Positions 45,665 to 58,600 of a stretch of 64,000 nucleotides of DNA are shown here, piece after piece. Origin of the DNA: Paramecium tetraurelia (Eukaryota; Ciliophora; Oligohymenophorea; Peniculida; Parameciidae). Made by a program: the position numbers and the translations under genes. The stretch is taken from assembly GCF_000165425.1 (NCBI RefSeq), contig NW_001799044.1, positions 540,693-604,692 of the forward strand. The letters run 5' to 3'. Each line of letters begins with the position of its first letter. Within the stretch, counting starts at the first letter, position 1. The notes under the pieces were generated by a model. It did no database searches. It saw only the letters and a list, made by a program, of their open reading frames with translations, and had not been told where the DNA came from.

Positions 45665-47859
45665 TCATTATCCAATTTACCCATTAGCTTATAATTCATT
45701 TCCTTTTTATTCTAAAAAGTCTGCTAAAAAGTTAATTGGATTTTCAGGGTGTTTTTCACATAGAACAACTAATGCCTCAGCTAAATAAGGCACTACATTA
45801 TCGGCTAAATATTATCTAAGAGGTTAGCTTCTTAAATCAAGTTGCTCTTTTTCTTACTGTTTAAATTATTCAAATTTTTATTCATCAGTCAATTTTTATT
45901 TTTCCTTTGAAACACGACTCTCATTTAGAGATTTCTAGAAAATTACAAAATTTTTACATTTAATTAATCTGTCTTTTTCTTCACTCCTAATTATGATTAT
46001 TAAACTTATGATTGAGAAATTGGTATCTTTTTCTCCTACTATTAGTTTGATTCTTATTATTGAGCTGTCTATAATTCTGGAGAAACATCTTCTTAAATAA
46101 CTTCAATTTCAATATAGTCTTCTTCTTTTTTTTCTTATAGCACTAAAATGGGACCATTACGAGTAATAAATTCTAAAGCTTAATCAAAAGCAGATTCGGA
46201 AAGGTTTATTCTTTTAATATCAAATTTTTCGTATTATTATAATAGGGAATCGTTTGATTTTCTAAAATTAACTATCCTTCTACTTACCTGTTCTTCTGTG
46301 TATCTAGGTTGATCGATAATCTATCTTGCTTTCTCCTTCAATTAATCATCTGAATAGTCAAAGTATATAACTCCTTTTGGTTTAATATTTTCAATTACTT
46401 AATTGTTCTCATTCTAAAATAATAGTTCATATTATTCTAAAGTTTTTGGAAAACCATCCAAAACATATCCAAGATTTTATGTATCATTTTACTCAAGTCT
46501 CCACTTATATGCTTAGATTAAAATATGATCAGGTAATCTAGGAATAATAGTTGAAGCATCGAATACAGGTTCTGGTTGCCCTTTCGGTACCTTTTTCTTC
46601 TTTTTTTCAGCCTCGAATACTGCTAATGCTTCTGTAACCATCTAATCTTTAACTTACTATAAAGTTGTTTTTAATAATTCCCCTAATTTTGTGGGAGAAT
46701 CTATTAAATCTAATATTAATTTTTTTATCTAAATGTGAGGGATGCGATAATAATTTGATAATTGCTAACTTAAATAAGATTTTCCTGCTGCTGGACCTCC
46801 ATGAACTATTAATTTAATTGTATCTAAGCCACGATATAATTTAAATTGATCTCTTATTTTATAGATATTTTTAGTAAACCCTTCCTGAAATTCCCAATTA
46901 ACTGATGAATTCTTTTGAGCATCATTAATTTGATCATTTGAATCGAAAATTTGAGTTGGCCTCAACCAAACATTCATCTTTAACATCTTCTCTGAGCAAT
47001 TTGTTACTGTTTTTGTTTTCCCATTTCCAATACATTTAGCGATGGTAGTAACCAATTTCTTTTAAGTCATATTCTCATAATCCACTGCAAAAATATATTT
47101 ATCTTGAGGATTTAGAATTGTAGCTTTCCTCACTATGCTTGCTAAATCATTAACATGAATCATTGGAATAATGTTATTGCCTTCCCCATGTATTGGTAAT
47201 TCAGCATCTGGATTCATCCAAACTGTTTTGAAAAGTTCATATAGAATATCTTCTCCATTACCATAAACCAATCCAGGTGTTATTACATATGTGTTTAATT
47301 CTTTTTTTTCACAACCCAAAATTGACTGTTCTAGATGTTTTAATCTCTCAAATGAATTAATTCTTCTTATTGGAAGATCATTTTCAGTAAACCTCTCATA
47401 CTTCTTAAATAATTAGGTTTCATCTTCATTCATAATTGATTATCGAAAAGCAGTTTCTTCTGATTTTTTCTCTTTTAAAGCAGTTGTTGACCAAGTTAAT
47501 GGATTACTCACTAAAACAAATGTTTTCTCTGAGTTATAATTACCATATTTTAATAATTTGTAAGCATACTCAGCTTAACAATAATTCTAATGAAAAATGA
47601 TAATATCACAATCTAAGATAACCTAACCTAATTCAGTTGTATCAGCTGCATTTATTAATTTAGTTGCTCCTCTTGGCAGATTTTCCCCATTCCCAACAAT
47701 AATATTTGGATTTATATCAGTCTCGTGATCATTTCGAAATTCCTCTACAAGAGCAGAACCAATTAAGGAAGTCATGTCTTCTATAAATATCCTTAATTAC
47801 TGGCAATTTTGGGATTTATCTACAGAACCCCTTTCTATAGATCTAGTTTATAAACTCAT
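45665..47859 (-). CDS. AK7: adenylate kinase 7-like protein (AK7)
   Basis: A 723-residue protein with one intron at 45935-45957. It has the AK7 architecture in order: an N-terminal SDR/epimerase-like region (NTYVITPGLVYGNGEDILYE; LPIHGEGNNIIPMIHVNDLA), an adenylate kinase domain with P-loop LIVHGGPAAGKSYLS and lid/core motifs YVLDGFPKT and IDQPRYTEEQVSRRI, and a C-terminal Dpy-30 motif (QYLADNVVPYLAEALVVLCE followed by HPENPINFLADFLE). AK7 interconverts 2 ADP with ATP and AMP and is found in motile cilia. The length equals that of animal AK7. The start is the first ATG; residues DMTSLIGSALVEEF fit the Rossmann opening. Confidence 0.9.
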
Positions 47860-48300
47860 TTTAATCTAAATATTGATATAATAAAAAATACAATAACAAA
47901 TTTATCATTTCTTAAGAATTAGTTTTGAACTATTCTTATTTTTAATAATAAAATAAAAAGAATCAAGTAGTGAGATTTGCATTCAGATACCTTCTTCTTT
48001 TCTCCAAATAAGAAAAAGCATCAAAGTTGTCCTCAGATTGTATTTAATTGAAATTTCATTATTCAACCTATCAAGCTATTGACTTTCTCTTCTTTTAAAC
48101 AAAATAGAACTTATTATAAATATTAGAGTTTCTTAATTTAAGGCATCCTGAAACTAAACAAGTAAAGTTAGAAATATTATTTGAATTCTCTCAACATATT
48201 TTATCTTATATTTGGGTAAGCAGGTATTACATTACTATTATAACACACTTATATTATTATTAAATTAATTATAATCCGTTTTATTAATAAATATACATTC
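47860..48300. other. divergent intergenic region with trichocyst-type motif near its right end
   Basis: 441 bp between the AK7 start (-) and the crystallin-tailed gene (+). No open frame of note. The 21-bp motif at 48266-48286 is the only element I can point to. Confidence 0.5.
48266..48286 (+). promoter_or_regulatory. 21-bp motif before the crystallin-tailed secretory gene (copy 2)
   Basis: Identical over 21 bp (T then AATTATAATCCGTTTTATTA) to 2521-2541 at the start of the trichocyst matrix protein gene. Here it ends 14 bp before ATG 48301. Identity stops at both edges, so this is a discrete element rather than a duplicated promoter. Regulatory role inferred. Confidence 0.5.
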
Positions 48301-49895
48301 ATGATAAAATCCATCATTTTGATGTCTTTGCTCTTATTATCCTTTGGGTAGAACATATAAGGAACTTTAGCAACCCACTATGATTTAGATGGCAATTTGA
48401 TCTCTGAGGAAGTTCAATAATCTACAGAAGATGATTACTCCTCTCTTAATAGCATGGATTCGTCAATGGATTCCAGCATGAATCTAAACGTTGATGAACA
48501 ATAAAATTAATTTTAACTTGATGAGAACCTCAACTCTATGAATTCAATGGATTTAACAGATGATATCGCTCCTCTATAAAGTGGAGAAGTCGATAACAAT
48601 TAAACAAATTTAGTGGAATCAGAATTTGAGATATCTCCAGTTATCAATAAATAGCCAGAAGAAGAATCATCATCTTAGTATTAAGAATATTAGCAATAAG
48701 AAAGAGAAAGGGAAAATTAATTAGCAGAAGTGATGTAAGAGGGTAATAATAATGACAATCAAAATGAAATAACTACTACAGAACAACAGCAAGAAGAATC
48801 AACTCAAATTTAAACTGATACTTTTTTATAGCCTGTAATTGCATCATAAGAATAAATTATTGATATCTTACAACCTCAAGAAGAATAAGAAATTATCAAT
48901 TCATTAAAATAAAGTGAGGATATCTAAGACTCATTTGTAAATAGTCAAGAGATTCAATCCTCCTTTGATGAAAATGATTCAATGTTATAAAATATTGATC
49001 CAAATGAAATAAATTCAAACAATTTTATTGCAAATACAGAAACATCAAATAATGATGAAGTAAATTAATAACAGCAACAAGACTTACCTTAAGGAGAATT
49101 GAATGTTACATAATAAGAAATTCAAAGTAATGAGGATAATTAATTAACCAAATCAGAGCCAGCTGCTGTCGAAAATTAACCCTCAGAATAGGTTTCCAAT
49201 TAAAACATTGAATCACAAACTAATTCAGCTTCTCCTTAAACAAGTATTTAACAAGAATCTATTTCTGAAAAAGGAATAGATCAAGGTGTTGATTAAACCG
49301 CTTAAACTCAAATATTGAATGATAATATAACTCCATCATAATCTGAAATTCAAGAGAATTAAAATAAACAGAATGATATTGAGTCATAATCTTAAACACA
49401 AAATAATAATGAATCATAATCAAATGGAGAGGAAAAGCATGAATTGTAAAAAATAGAGAATAATATCACTTAAGAACAATAACCAGAAAATTAAGAAAAG
49501 CTTAATCATTAAAATAATGAAACCTAAAATATAGAAGAATTAAATACTGTAAACATTTAGGATGATATTAAAAATGCTAATGAAATAAAATAAGCAAATT
49601 GTATTGTCATATATTCTTAATGCGAGTATTAAGGATTTGCATTGGAAGTTTGTAATAGTTTAAAAGAAATAGAGTATTTTATATATTGTTTTACATTTAT
49701 AGGAAATTTAAACATGAAATAAAATCTCTCTACATTCCTTAAGGCTATGGACTTACAATTTATGAAAATTAAAACTTTAATGGAAAAAGCCATCGATACA
49801 CTTCATCTTAGGCATGTTTGTCAAGTGCAGTTTCTTTAATACAACTTAGGATGGATATTTAGTTGGCTCATTAAAATTTAAGAGGAAACAAATGA
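48301..49895 (+). CDS. secreted Gln/Glu-rich protein with C-terminal beta/gamma-crystallin domain, candidate trichocyst protein
   Basis: A 521-residue protein with one intron at 49674-49702. A signal peptide (MIKSIILMSLLLLSFG) is followed by ~410 residues of low-complexity E, Q, N, S, D and T. The last ~85 residues form a beta/gamma-crystallin-like domain: CIVIYSQCEYQGFALEVC, then KSLYIPQGYGLTIYENQNF, NGKSHRYTS and SSAVSLIQLR. In Tetrahymena, crystallin-tailed secretory proteins (Grt1, Igr1) reside in dense-core granules, which supports a trichocyst location here. The gene shares its upstream 21-bp motif with the trichocyst matrix gene at 2541. The domain is only seen after splicing; the unspliced frame runs into another phase. 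Confidence 0.8.
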
Positions 49896-49942
49896 ATAAT
49901 AAAGCTAATATAATATATTATTGAACAAAAAATATGATTATT

Positions 49943-51223
49943 TCATTAGTTTTATTGCTAAAATTACTCTTTTTACTATTAAAATATTTATTATCCAAGT
50001 GGCTTTAAAGAGTCCTCAAAAATAGAATTCAACTATTTAAGATGTTCACCATTTAAACAAGTTACATCAACAAGAGCTGCAGAAACCAAATATGGATCGA
50101 TATTGGCAGCTGGTCTTCTATCTTCAAAATATCTAAACTCAAATAAACATATACAATACCCTTATCCTTGTTCTTTAGTGATAATTGGGACCCTAACAGA
50201 ACAGCCCCTTGACCCGTCTCCCCAAGTGAATTAGTCATATTTCCCAGTCTCATGTCTACCTGTTAGTCTAAGCTCATTCTTTTGGCCATAAAGCTTAATC
50301 ATTTCAAGATGATTCTCTTTAAGAATAGGCATTAATTTATCTACAATATATCTATATCCTCCTTCAGATCTAGTTGTCAGAGTAGAATAATTGCAATGAG
50401 CTCCACTACCATTCCAATCGCCTAAAATAGGTTTAGGATCATAGTTAATATCAATTCCAAATTCTTCTCCAATTCTTTCCAAAATATATCTTGCCAGCCA
50501 CATATGATCACCAATTTCAATGCCTTCTGCAATTCCTATTTAAAACTCCCACTATGATGGTGCAACTTCAGCATTCAATCCAGCAATTTTTATTCCAGCA
50601 TTCAAGCATGCTCTCAGATGAGCTTCTGCTAAAGCTCGACCAAAATTATTTCTTTCGCCAATTGAGCAATAGTATCTACCTTAAGTATAGGGAAAACCAC
50701 CTGTTGGCCATCCTAAAGGCCATAAATGTGTTGTTCCTGTTCTTTTCAATAAGAAATATTCTTGCTCAATTCCAAACCATGGTTTATGATCTTTGGCTTT
50801 CTCCATAATTTAATTTGCAATCCATCTTAATAAATGATAAAAGATTGAAATTACCTAAAATTATATCTTGCTGGTGTTTTTTTATCTGGTAGGTATGTTT
50901 CACACAATACGAGAATATGAGGATCACCTCTGAAGGGATCCTTTATTACACGAACTGGCTTTAAATAAATTTCAGAAAATCTAGTCACTGCTTAATCAGT
51001 TGATGATCCATCATAAGTCCACCACTCTAAATCTTCAAGTGTTTTGATTTGGGTTTAATATACCTAAAATAATTTTACACGTGTTAATTACTTTTGTTTT
51101 TGATCTTAAAGATTCTCCTGATCCATCAATCCAAATATATTCTGCTAAAACAATTGTATTATTGACAGCTTTTGAAAGTTAGTAATAATTGAAGTCACGT
51201 AGATTTTCAATTGTTTCTGTCAT
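49943..51223 (-). CDS. glutamine synthetase (type II)
   Basis: A 398-residue enzyme with introns at 51064-51091, 50826-50854 (ends AAG) and 50133-50159. Motifs: [12 protein letters not shown] and [14 protein letters not shown] in the beta-grasp domain, [13 protein letters not shown] with metal-binding glutamates, [17 protein letters not shown] with the NGSGAH signature, [20 protein letters not shown] near the ATP site, and [15 protein letters not shown]. It makes glutamine from glutamate, ammonia and ATP. The C-terminal ~20 residues are Gln-rich. The start gives a normal N-terminus. It is convergent with the crystallin-tailed gene (47 bp apart), and the damaged gene upstream overlaps its start by 17 bp. 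Confidence 0.95.
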
Positions 51224-51924
51224 TAAAATTAAAAATAATTGGTACTTTAAAATAAATATGAAATTGTTATCCTTAATTTAAATTTATATAGATTTAGAAT
51301 TCAATTCCTTTACATTTCTCATAATCTCTTCTTTCACATAATTTATATGTATAATTTAATCCATTTGGTTTTACTTTATGGCTAAAATCCTTAAACAAAT
51401 GACAATTCTAACAATTTGAGAAAATTAATTCTGTATTTTTATTAGTTTTTCTTTAAATGTCTGATCCTAATGAGAGAAGAAATTGTTTATAAATTTTTTT
51501 CACTCTCTTCTATTATCTTTTCTTAATCATGAATGTAACAATAATATTGTATTGAATATGCTATTTAATTAACTAAGCTTCTCTTGAAATCTCAATGTTC
51601 AACTAAAATTAAAAAGTATCTCTAATTATATCATTATATTTTGACTCTCTTTAGTATCTCATTCCGGTTCATTGATACATAGACATTCTAATTGTTATCA
51701 TCATAAAGGTGATTGATTTTTCAAAATTCTAAATCAGTTAAAATACTGTTGGTTTGAGGTGATTCTGTCCATTTTCTGATATTTTTTGAAAAATCGCTGC
51801 TTCCTTGTTAAGGTAAACTATTTTTAAAGTATTCGTTATAAAATTTTCCTATGCTAAAAAAATGATATTATCTCTTGAGAGGTTCCCATTATTTAATAAT
51901 AAATATTTTAGAATTAACGAACAT
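51207..51924 (-). pseudogene. damaged or misread gene upstream of glutamine synthetase
   Basis: From ATG 51924 a frame of 67 codons (ending TESPQTNSILTDLEF) stops at TGA 51721-51723, but clear coding sequence goes on in the same frame (KINHLYDDNNQNVYVSMNRN). It can be continued through possible introns of 24, 21 and 37 nt to a Cys-rich end (IFSNCQNCHLFKDFSH; KLCERRDYEKCKGIEF). The stop would read Trp if it were TGG. The last frame ends only at 51207, inside glutamine synthetase. These breaks suggest a pseudogene; a sequence error or an odd intron is the alternative. Function not recognised. Confidence 0.4.
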
Positions 51925-51927
51925 ACA

Positions 51928-53005
51928 ATGATTGATTAAATCAATCAGCTTAAGGAATAAATAATTACACTTTAGTAAAATGAAAAAGATTACCAGGATT
52001 TGAATTTCCTATTCACCAATTTGGAACATAGATATAATCTGTTAGCAGAAGAAAAGTAGAGAATGGAAATTGATTATAATCGCAGACATGAATTTAATAT
52101 GCAATCAGTAGCCAGACACAGAGCAGAGATTGACTAATTGCGAAATGAGTTAATGTCTTGCCAAAACAATCAGGAACAGATGGAATATTTGGTATATGAA
52201 AATCAAGCGCTGACAGATGAAGTTAACAATTTAAGGGATGCTTACACAAAAATAGTGTAATAAATCTAAGAATAAGATGAAAAATATTAAACAACTTTGG
52301 CTGCTAAACAATAGTACATAGAAAGCTTGTAATTTTAAATTAAATAAATGAATGACATATAGACACACAAAGAAAAAAAGTTTTAAGCAGAAAACGAGAA
52401 TAAACAATAATTTGTAAGTGAAATGGAATCTTATAAGTCATAAAATGAAAAACTTACTGTAGACAATAAGCAATTAATCAAACAGATTGAGCGATTAGAA
52501 CTTTAAATTTAAAATTATAAAGACTAACTTAATCAAATGACATAAGAAATTGGAAAAATGTAGCATTAAATGGGCATGCTAACTAAAGAATTAGGAAATT
52601 AAAATGTATGTAATTCTACTTATTATAGAAAGTCTCAGCAAAAGAATACTAATTGGATCATGAATTAAAATCTTTAAAGAATATGAACATACAGTTACTT
52701 TAAAAAAATGAACACCTCCAATAATAAATAGAATAGCTAATACATAATAATTAATAGCTTATCTTAGAATGTGACACGTTAAGAATTAAATTTGCAGAAT
52801 AAGAAAACTCAAAACTAATGGTCTAAAATTAATATGCAAAATCTTTAAATAAATTTTAAGAAGAAAGGAAAGTAATTAAGGATTATTTATGTAAATTAAT
52901 ATGTTATCATTAGAACGATAAAAAGTCTTGAGAGAGACTAGATTATAAAACGAAAATGATGTTAGCAAATGCTTAGAAGAAATTACTAGATTAAATAATA
53001 AGTGA
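51928..53005 (+). CDS. coiled-coil protein
   Basis: A 343-residue protein with introns at 52606-52628 and 52890-52912. Nearly all of it is a coiled coil rich in Q, K, E and N (QINQLKEQIITLQQNEKDYQ; LTDEVNNLRDAYTKIVQQIQ; NSKLMVQNQYAKSLNKFQEE), preceded by a short conserved-looking stretch (DLNFLFTNLEHRYNLLAEEK). The second intron is needed to reach RLQNENDVSKCLEEITRLNN at the end. The start codon lies 3 bp from the start of the damaged minus-strand gene. A separate coiled-coil gene follows 41 bp later; the TGA between them is real in this frame. Confidence 0.7.
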
Positions 53006-53046
53006 TTGTTATTATTTATTTTTCAAATTAAAAATATTGAATATTT

Positions 53047-55098
53047 ATGCAATACTAAACATTTAAGCCCACAATTTTGAATGATACGACTAATTAATAA
53101 TAACAAGGTACGTTAAGACCAAGCTCTAAATTCATGAATTAAAAAATTGATCATACAAACTTGAACAATGAAAATAAAAAATCTACAGTCTAATATTAGG
53201 AAGCTATAGAATATATCCAAGAAATAGAGGAATAGAAATCTATAATAGAAGGATAAAATTAATTTATTTAGATTTTAAGAAATTCAATAGAAAGTAAATT
53301 ATAGATTGAAGGATTTCAAATGATATTAGATTAAGTAGAAATTATGTCAAAAGAATAAAAAATTGATTTATTTGCATTAGTCACATAACTATATTAGGAA
53401 TTGTCAATCTAAAATTAATAAAATGCATAAGTTGATAATTTATAACAATTAGTAGACAATTTAAATAAATAAATTAATTGTTATGCTAAAGAGTTAACAG
53501 AATTAAAGGTAGATAAGTAATATTTGTTGGAATAACTTGATTAATTGTAGGGTGTCACTAAAGATGACGATACTAGCTTATTTAAAGATGCTTAAATATC
53601 AAAATTAGAATCAGAGAATCAGCATTATAAAACTCAGAATCAGAAATTACACTTACAAAATGAAAAATATTAAGATGATTTAGCTTAACTGGAAAAAAGG
53701 CTTAATAAGATTCATTTGAATTTGAAAACTGAGGAATGTGAAAAAGAAGAATTAATTAAAGAATTAGAAAATTTAAAACAAACTTTTTATAAAAGTCAAG
53801 TTAAAGAAGAACATAAATTAGAACTTAATTTGGCTTTAAAAGAATAAGAGTTAGAATTTAGCAACAATAAAATCAAAAGACTAGAGAATCAAATTAAAGA
53901 ATTAAATGCATAGATCGAAGAGTAATAAAAATAAATTGGAACATAAAAATATCAAATAGAAAATCTGCAGCAGTAGCATTAATTGCAATATGATTAGTTA
54001 GAGATTGAAATGAATCAATATCGAAATGAAATTCATGAATAATCAATGTTTTGCGAACAATTACAATCATAGTTATAAGCATCAGACTAATATATTTAAT
54101 AAAGTAAATATTTTATTATATATCATTAGTTACTGATGAAATTCGTAAAATTGTAAAAACTAATGACTTCGACATATTCAATATTTTAACATCACTCTAA
54201 GAAAATATTTCAACTTTAAACCTAAATGAGCAAAGGTTGAAATAAAGCGAACATGAAAAATCTTAAATAATCTTCGATTTATAACATCAATTCACAGACT
54301 CCCAATAAAATAATTAATAATTATCTGAGTAAATATCTTTGTTAAGTGCATAAACTTAGCAATATTAAAGCGACATTAAACAACTAGAAAAATAAAAACG
54401 ATTATTTCGATAAGAATTTACTCACATGAAATAATTAGAAGAACAGAAAAATCAAGAAATTAAGGAATTATAAACATAGTTTTACAAATTCGATAAAAAG
54501 TTCTCTGAATAATTAGAAAGATCCATAAAAATAGAAAAAGAAAATGCTCAATTAAAAGAATAATTGTCGCTATCTTAATAGCAACTAGCAAGTGCGAAAA
54601 ACCAAGTTTCAAATAAAAAATCTCTAAGCTTCAGCTAATCATCATTTACAGAATAAAAAATAAAGAATTATGATTACATTGCACTTTTATAAACTGTAAA
54701 TTACATTTTTATATAAGTTTGAAAAAGTAAAACCGTTATTTCCTAGTGAGGCTCTTGAATTAGTTTAGGAGATGCACTCTTTACAAAACAAATTAGTGAG
54801 AACAGAAGAAATAGATAGTCAATTAATTTAAGAAGAAATAAAGATATAATAAAAAATATCAATTTAATAACTCAATTTAAAAAATATGTAAGCTTGCTTA
54901 TCTAAAATAATGTCTGAAAATAAAAAGTTAAAATTAGAAGTACATAAATTTTATTTATTATCAAAGTTATAAATGATTTAACCAATACAGGGTGAGTAAA
55001 CTTAATCATAAGAATGTTTATCGTATGATTAAGGAAGAAGTTTCTCTAGATTTCATAAATAATCAATGTCGGTTCACACAAAACCTAAATTTTAATGA
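53047..55098 (+). CDS. long coiled-coil protein
   Basis: A 667-residue protein with introns at 54104-54129 and 54696-54717 (ends AAG). Residues ~45-600 are a coiled coil with regular Leu/Ile/Gln spacing (ENQHYKTQNQKLHLQNEKYQ; KKEELIKELENLKQTFYKSQ in part; QLEEQKNQEIKELQTQFYKF). The segment DEIRKIVKTNDFDIFNILTS interrupts it. The C-terminal ~60 residues are Ser/Gln/Arg-rich and probably disordered (SYDQGRSFSRFHKQSMSVH). No family recognised; an axonemal or cortical structural role is possible. Confidence 0.72.
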
Positions 55099-55629
55099 TA
55101 TTAAATAGAATTATCTTTATTGAATTTTGTGAAAAGAAGAATTTATTCTTAAATTATATTGTTTAATTTAATTATTTGTAAGAAGTCTTAGCAGGCCAAA
55201 TGGTTTTGTGTTTAAATAATTATACTTTTGACATGATTGTTTTTTAGGCACCATTCTTTCCTAAACTTAAATTTGATATCAATTAACAGTCTTCGCTTTG
55301 AATAAGACAATATGAACAATATAAGAATTCAAATAAATTTATAAATCTATAATTGAGGTGGTTTTTTTCATTTACACGTGATTTTTATTACTTAAACATG
55401 ATCTAATTAATGAAGTGAATCAGAAATTCCAACTAAAGTTTAAAAAATGATAATTAACCTTATAAGTTTTATCTCCATTTTATTTCAAAAATAATTTATT
55501 AGTACCAAAATTAACAAATCTCCCTAAGTACTCAATTAAATTGGATTTTATTATTAGATATTAATTTATATTTAAATGTAAAATCACACTTATTATTTTA
55601 TTATTTTTTATTCCTATTTTTGAATTTGT
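55099..55629. other. AT-rich intergenic stretch, nothing recognised
   Basis: 531 bp between two plus-strand genes. Only short frames on either strand; the longest minus-strand one is about 31 codons. No RNA gene or repeat seen. Confidence 0.5.
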
Positions 55630-58600
55630 ATGCACTAACACGATTAGAATCAAGGTTCTTTATTCTTATAAATTTAAGCTAACATTAATTTCAATTTGCA
55701 ATACACGTTAGAAGATGAACATTATTACTAATTACCAAAGTTGATTGTTGGAAATTTTAAAGGTAAAAGAACTCACAATAATGTAAACATTGTTTTATCC
55801 TTTTAGTATAAGCAGGATATATAGAAGTTAGATGATGATTTAAAGGATATTGCAGAGACAACTGTTCTTAAACTTAAAGACTATGCTAAAGTTTGGGATG
55901 TTGACTCTTATGATCAATAATAAAGATATTACTTCAACATTCCACCAACAAGTTTCTTACATAAAATCAAAGAATTTGAATTACCTAAAAACTTTTAAGC
56001 TGTAAGATTTTGAATTTAATCATTTAAGTATGAATATAATGCTGTAGCGAAATTATCGGAAAAACAAATTCAATAAATGAAGGAAACTGGAACTTTTGAA
56101 GTTCCCTCGAGATAATTTCCAATTCCATATGTTTGGTAGATTTCATCTTGGGTAATTAAAGGTACAGAATTAGATTTTATCAAAGGAATTTAAAACATTG
56201 AAACTTCAAAATATTTGGATCTTGCTAGAGCATATAAAGCATACAGAACTTGGCTAGCCTATATTGCTTAGGATAGAGATGATCTTGGAAGAAATATATC
56301 ACTTCGATCCGCTATATATAATATAGGCATTGTAATTATTCTTATATATTCATAGAGACCATTAGTGATATTTTCTATATTTTTTGGATTTAAAGAGATG
56401 TATTCTTACGTAGATGAACAAAAATTATTAGCTCTGATTGAAACATAAAGATAGTTTGAATTGAAGTAATTACAGAATGTCAATGTTGAATTATATAAAT
56501 ATTTAAAACTGAACCCTTATGATAAGGAAAATTTACTAGCCAAATAAAAATATGAAGACTTATAATAATGTTAAAACGAATTTGAAATTGAAAGAAATGG
56601 AATCAGGTTGCAAATGCAAAGCATATATGATATTCAAATAGAAAAGAAAACTTTACTACAAGCTGAAGATGAAGAGATTGTGGAGTAACACTAATATTTA
56701 CAAGAATAAATAAATTAATTGTAATGCGATTTTGTGAAAAAATATAATCTATATATAGATAAGAATATTGACATAACAATCTAGATTGAATAAGCAGCAT
56801 ATTCAGCTCAAAAATAGTTTTGGGAAAAAACAAAATATCCTAAACCTATTGTCTATTAACTTATTTCCTTAGGAGATTGCTTAAGACTTTACGATTATCA
56901 TTATGAAATTTATTAGACAAAATGTAATACAGCAATAAAAACCTTTAAGGAATAGATAAAACAAAAACATAAAATAAAATCCAATTTCCCAAAATTTGTA
57001 GAGGAAGAAACTCGAAAATTCAAGAAGGATGTGAAAAAATAACTCAAATAATAATTTGTGTCAAATTTTATAGCAGATATGAAATAATTAAATTTGTCTG
57101 AATAATAGGTTTATGAGTAATTTTAATAATGCAAAAAATAGATGAGGGAAAATTTTAAGCAAATGAGAAGTCAAAAGAAAATAGAAAATAAAGAGCCTTC
57201 GATTAAAATTGTTGTGTATCAATTTCATTTTAAATTAGCTAAAAACGATTATTTCCTCCATATGAAGTTTATTAAGAAAGAGATAGATATTATTTGAGAA
57301 GATTTAAAGATTACCATATTGATTCTTCCAAAGCTGGCTGGAAGCTTAAATTAATAGGGATAAGATATTATGTTTGGACAGTTAACATTATATTTTGGTT
57401 AAGTGCAAATGCTGTTTCTGGGCCTATCGGAATTAAGGCTTTGATAAAATCGGAAAAATTTAAACCAGATGTTGTAATAGATTCAACAACAGGTAAAGTC
57501 AAGCCTTCAAATTTTACTGTTACACCCTTGATAGTAAAGTTTTTTTCTGTATTAGAAGGAATGAGAAACTCCAGATGTCACTTTGAAGGTAGTCCTGATA
57601 CTGGTTTGTTTGGAAAAAATTTATATAGGGTTTTTAACTTAATAGAAGTCTATATATTTAGATTTTTATTAGTTGGCGTTATTGGAGTTATAATTATTTT
57701 ACCAACTATTATTATATCTAATGTGGTAATATCTACTTTATTGGCATTAACTGCTTGGCTTTGGATACCTATAACCATAATTATTAGAATCCTGTTTAAT
57801 TCATTAATTTACGATACAGATGTATGTCGAAGAAGAGAAAAAGATATTATTTGGAGATCTCCAAATTGGTTTCCATTAATCATCAATATTTTTGATTTTT
57901 TAATTTTAGGAATTTTAAACACAATTTATTGCTTATTTAAATTGCTAATATGGCATCCCTTTTGGATAACATTTATGGCCGCATTTGCTTATCTTAGATT
58001 TTACACAAGATCGCTCTATGATTCATTTACTATTATTATTATCAAACTAATGGGTAGAGTTCCATCCTCAGAAAACAACATAGCTTGGAAAATCTCTGGG
58101 CCTGGATTATCAAGATAATATTTTTACGGAGTATTTAAAATTTTTAAATAAGATCTAATTACCTTAAGTATTGATTTTAGTTCAAGCAGAGTTAGAGAAA
58201 AAGATGCTAAATCTCTACAAACAAAATTTAATAAATCTAATCAACAGACCATCATAAGATCTAAGGTAAAAAATTAACCCTTTTTTCTAATTATTTAATG
58301 TAAAAAAATATCGAATTCATCTAGGCATAATTTTCTTTTGATGATCCAGCTTGCGGATATTTGACCAATTAATTAAATAAATAAATAGAGGAAAGATTAA
58401 GCCTATTTCCAAAGCTGAATCATTAAATTAGGTTTTCTGAAGATGAATTAAAGTACATTTTAAAATAGGTTAAATCTTTTGTTGAAAAAGTAAATAATTT
58501 TAAAGGATATGAAATCTTACATTTGGGATTCTTATCAGGTTTAGAAAGGGGACTATAATTTATTAAGTGAAAAGATTATGGCTGCAATATTTGGTTCTGC

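Noticed and set aside
56603-56833. Minus-strand hydrophobic frame
   Set aside because: Shadow of the coiled-coil part of the large membrane protein gene on the plus strand.
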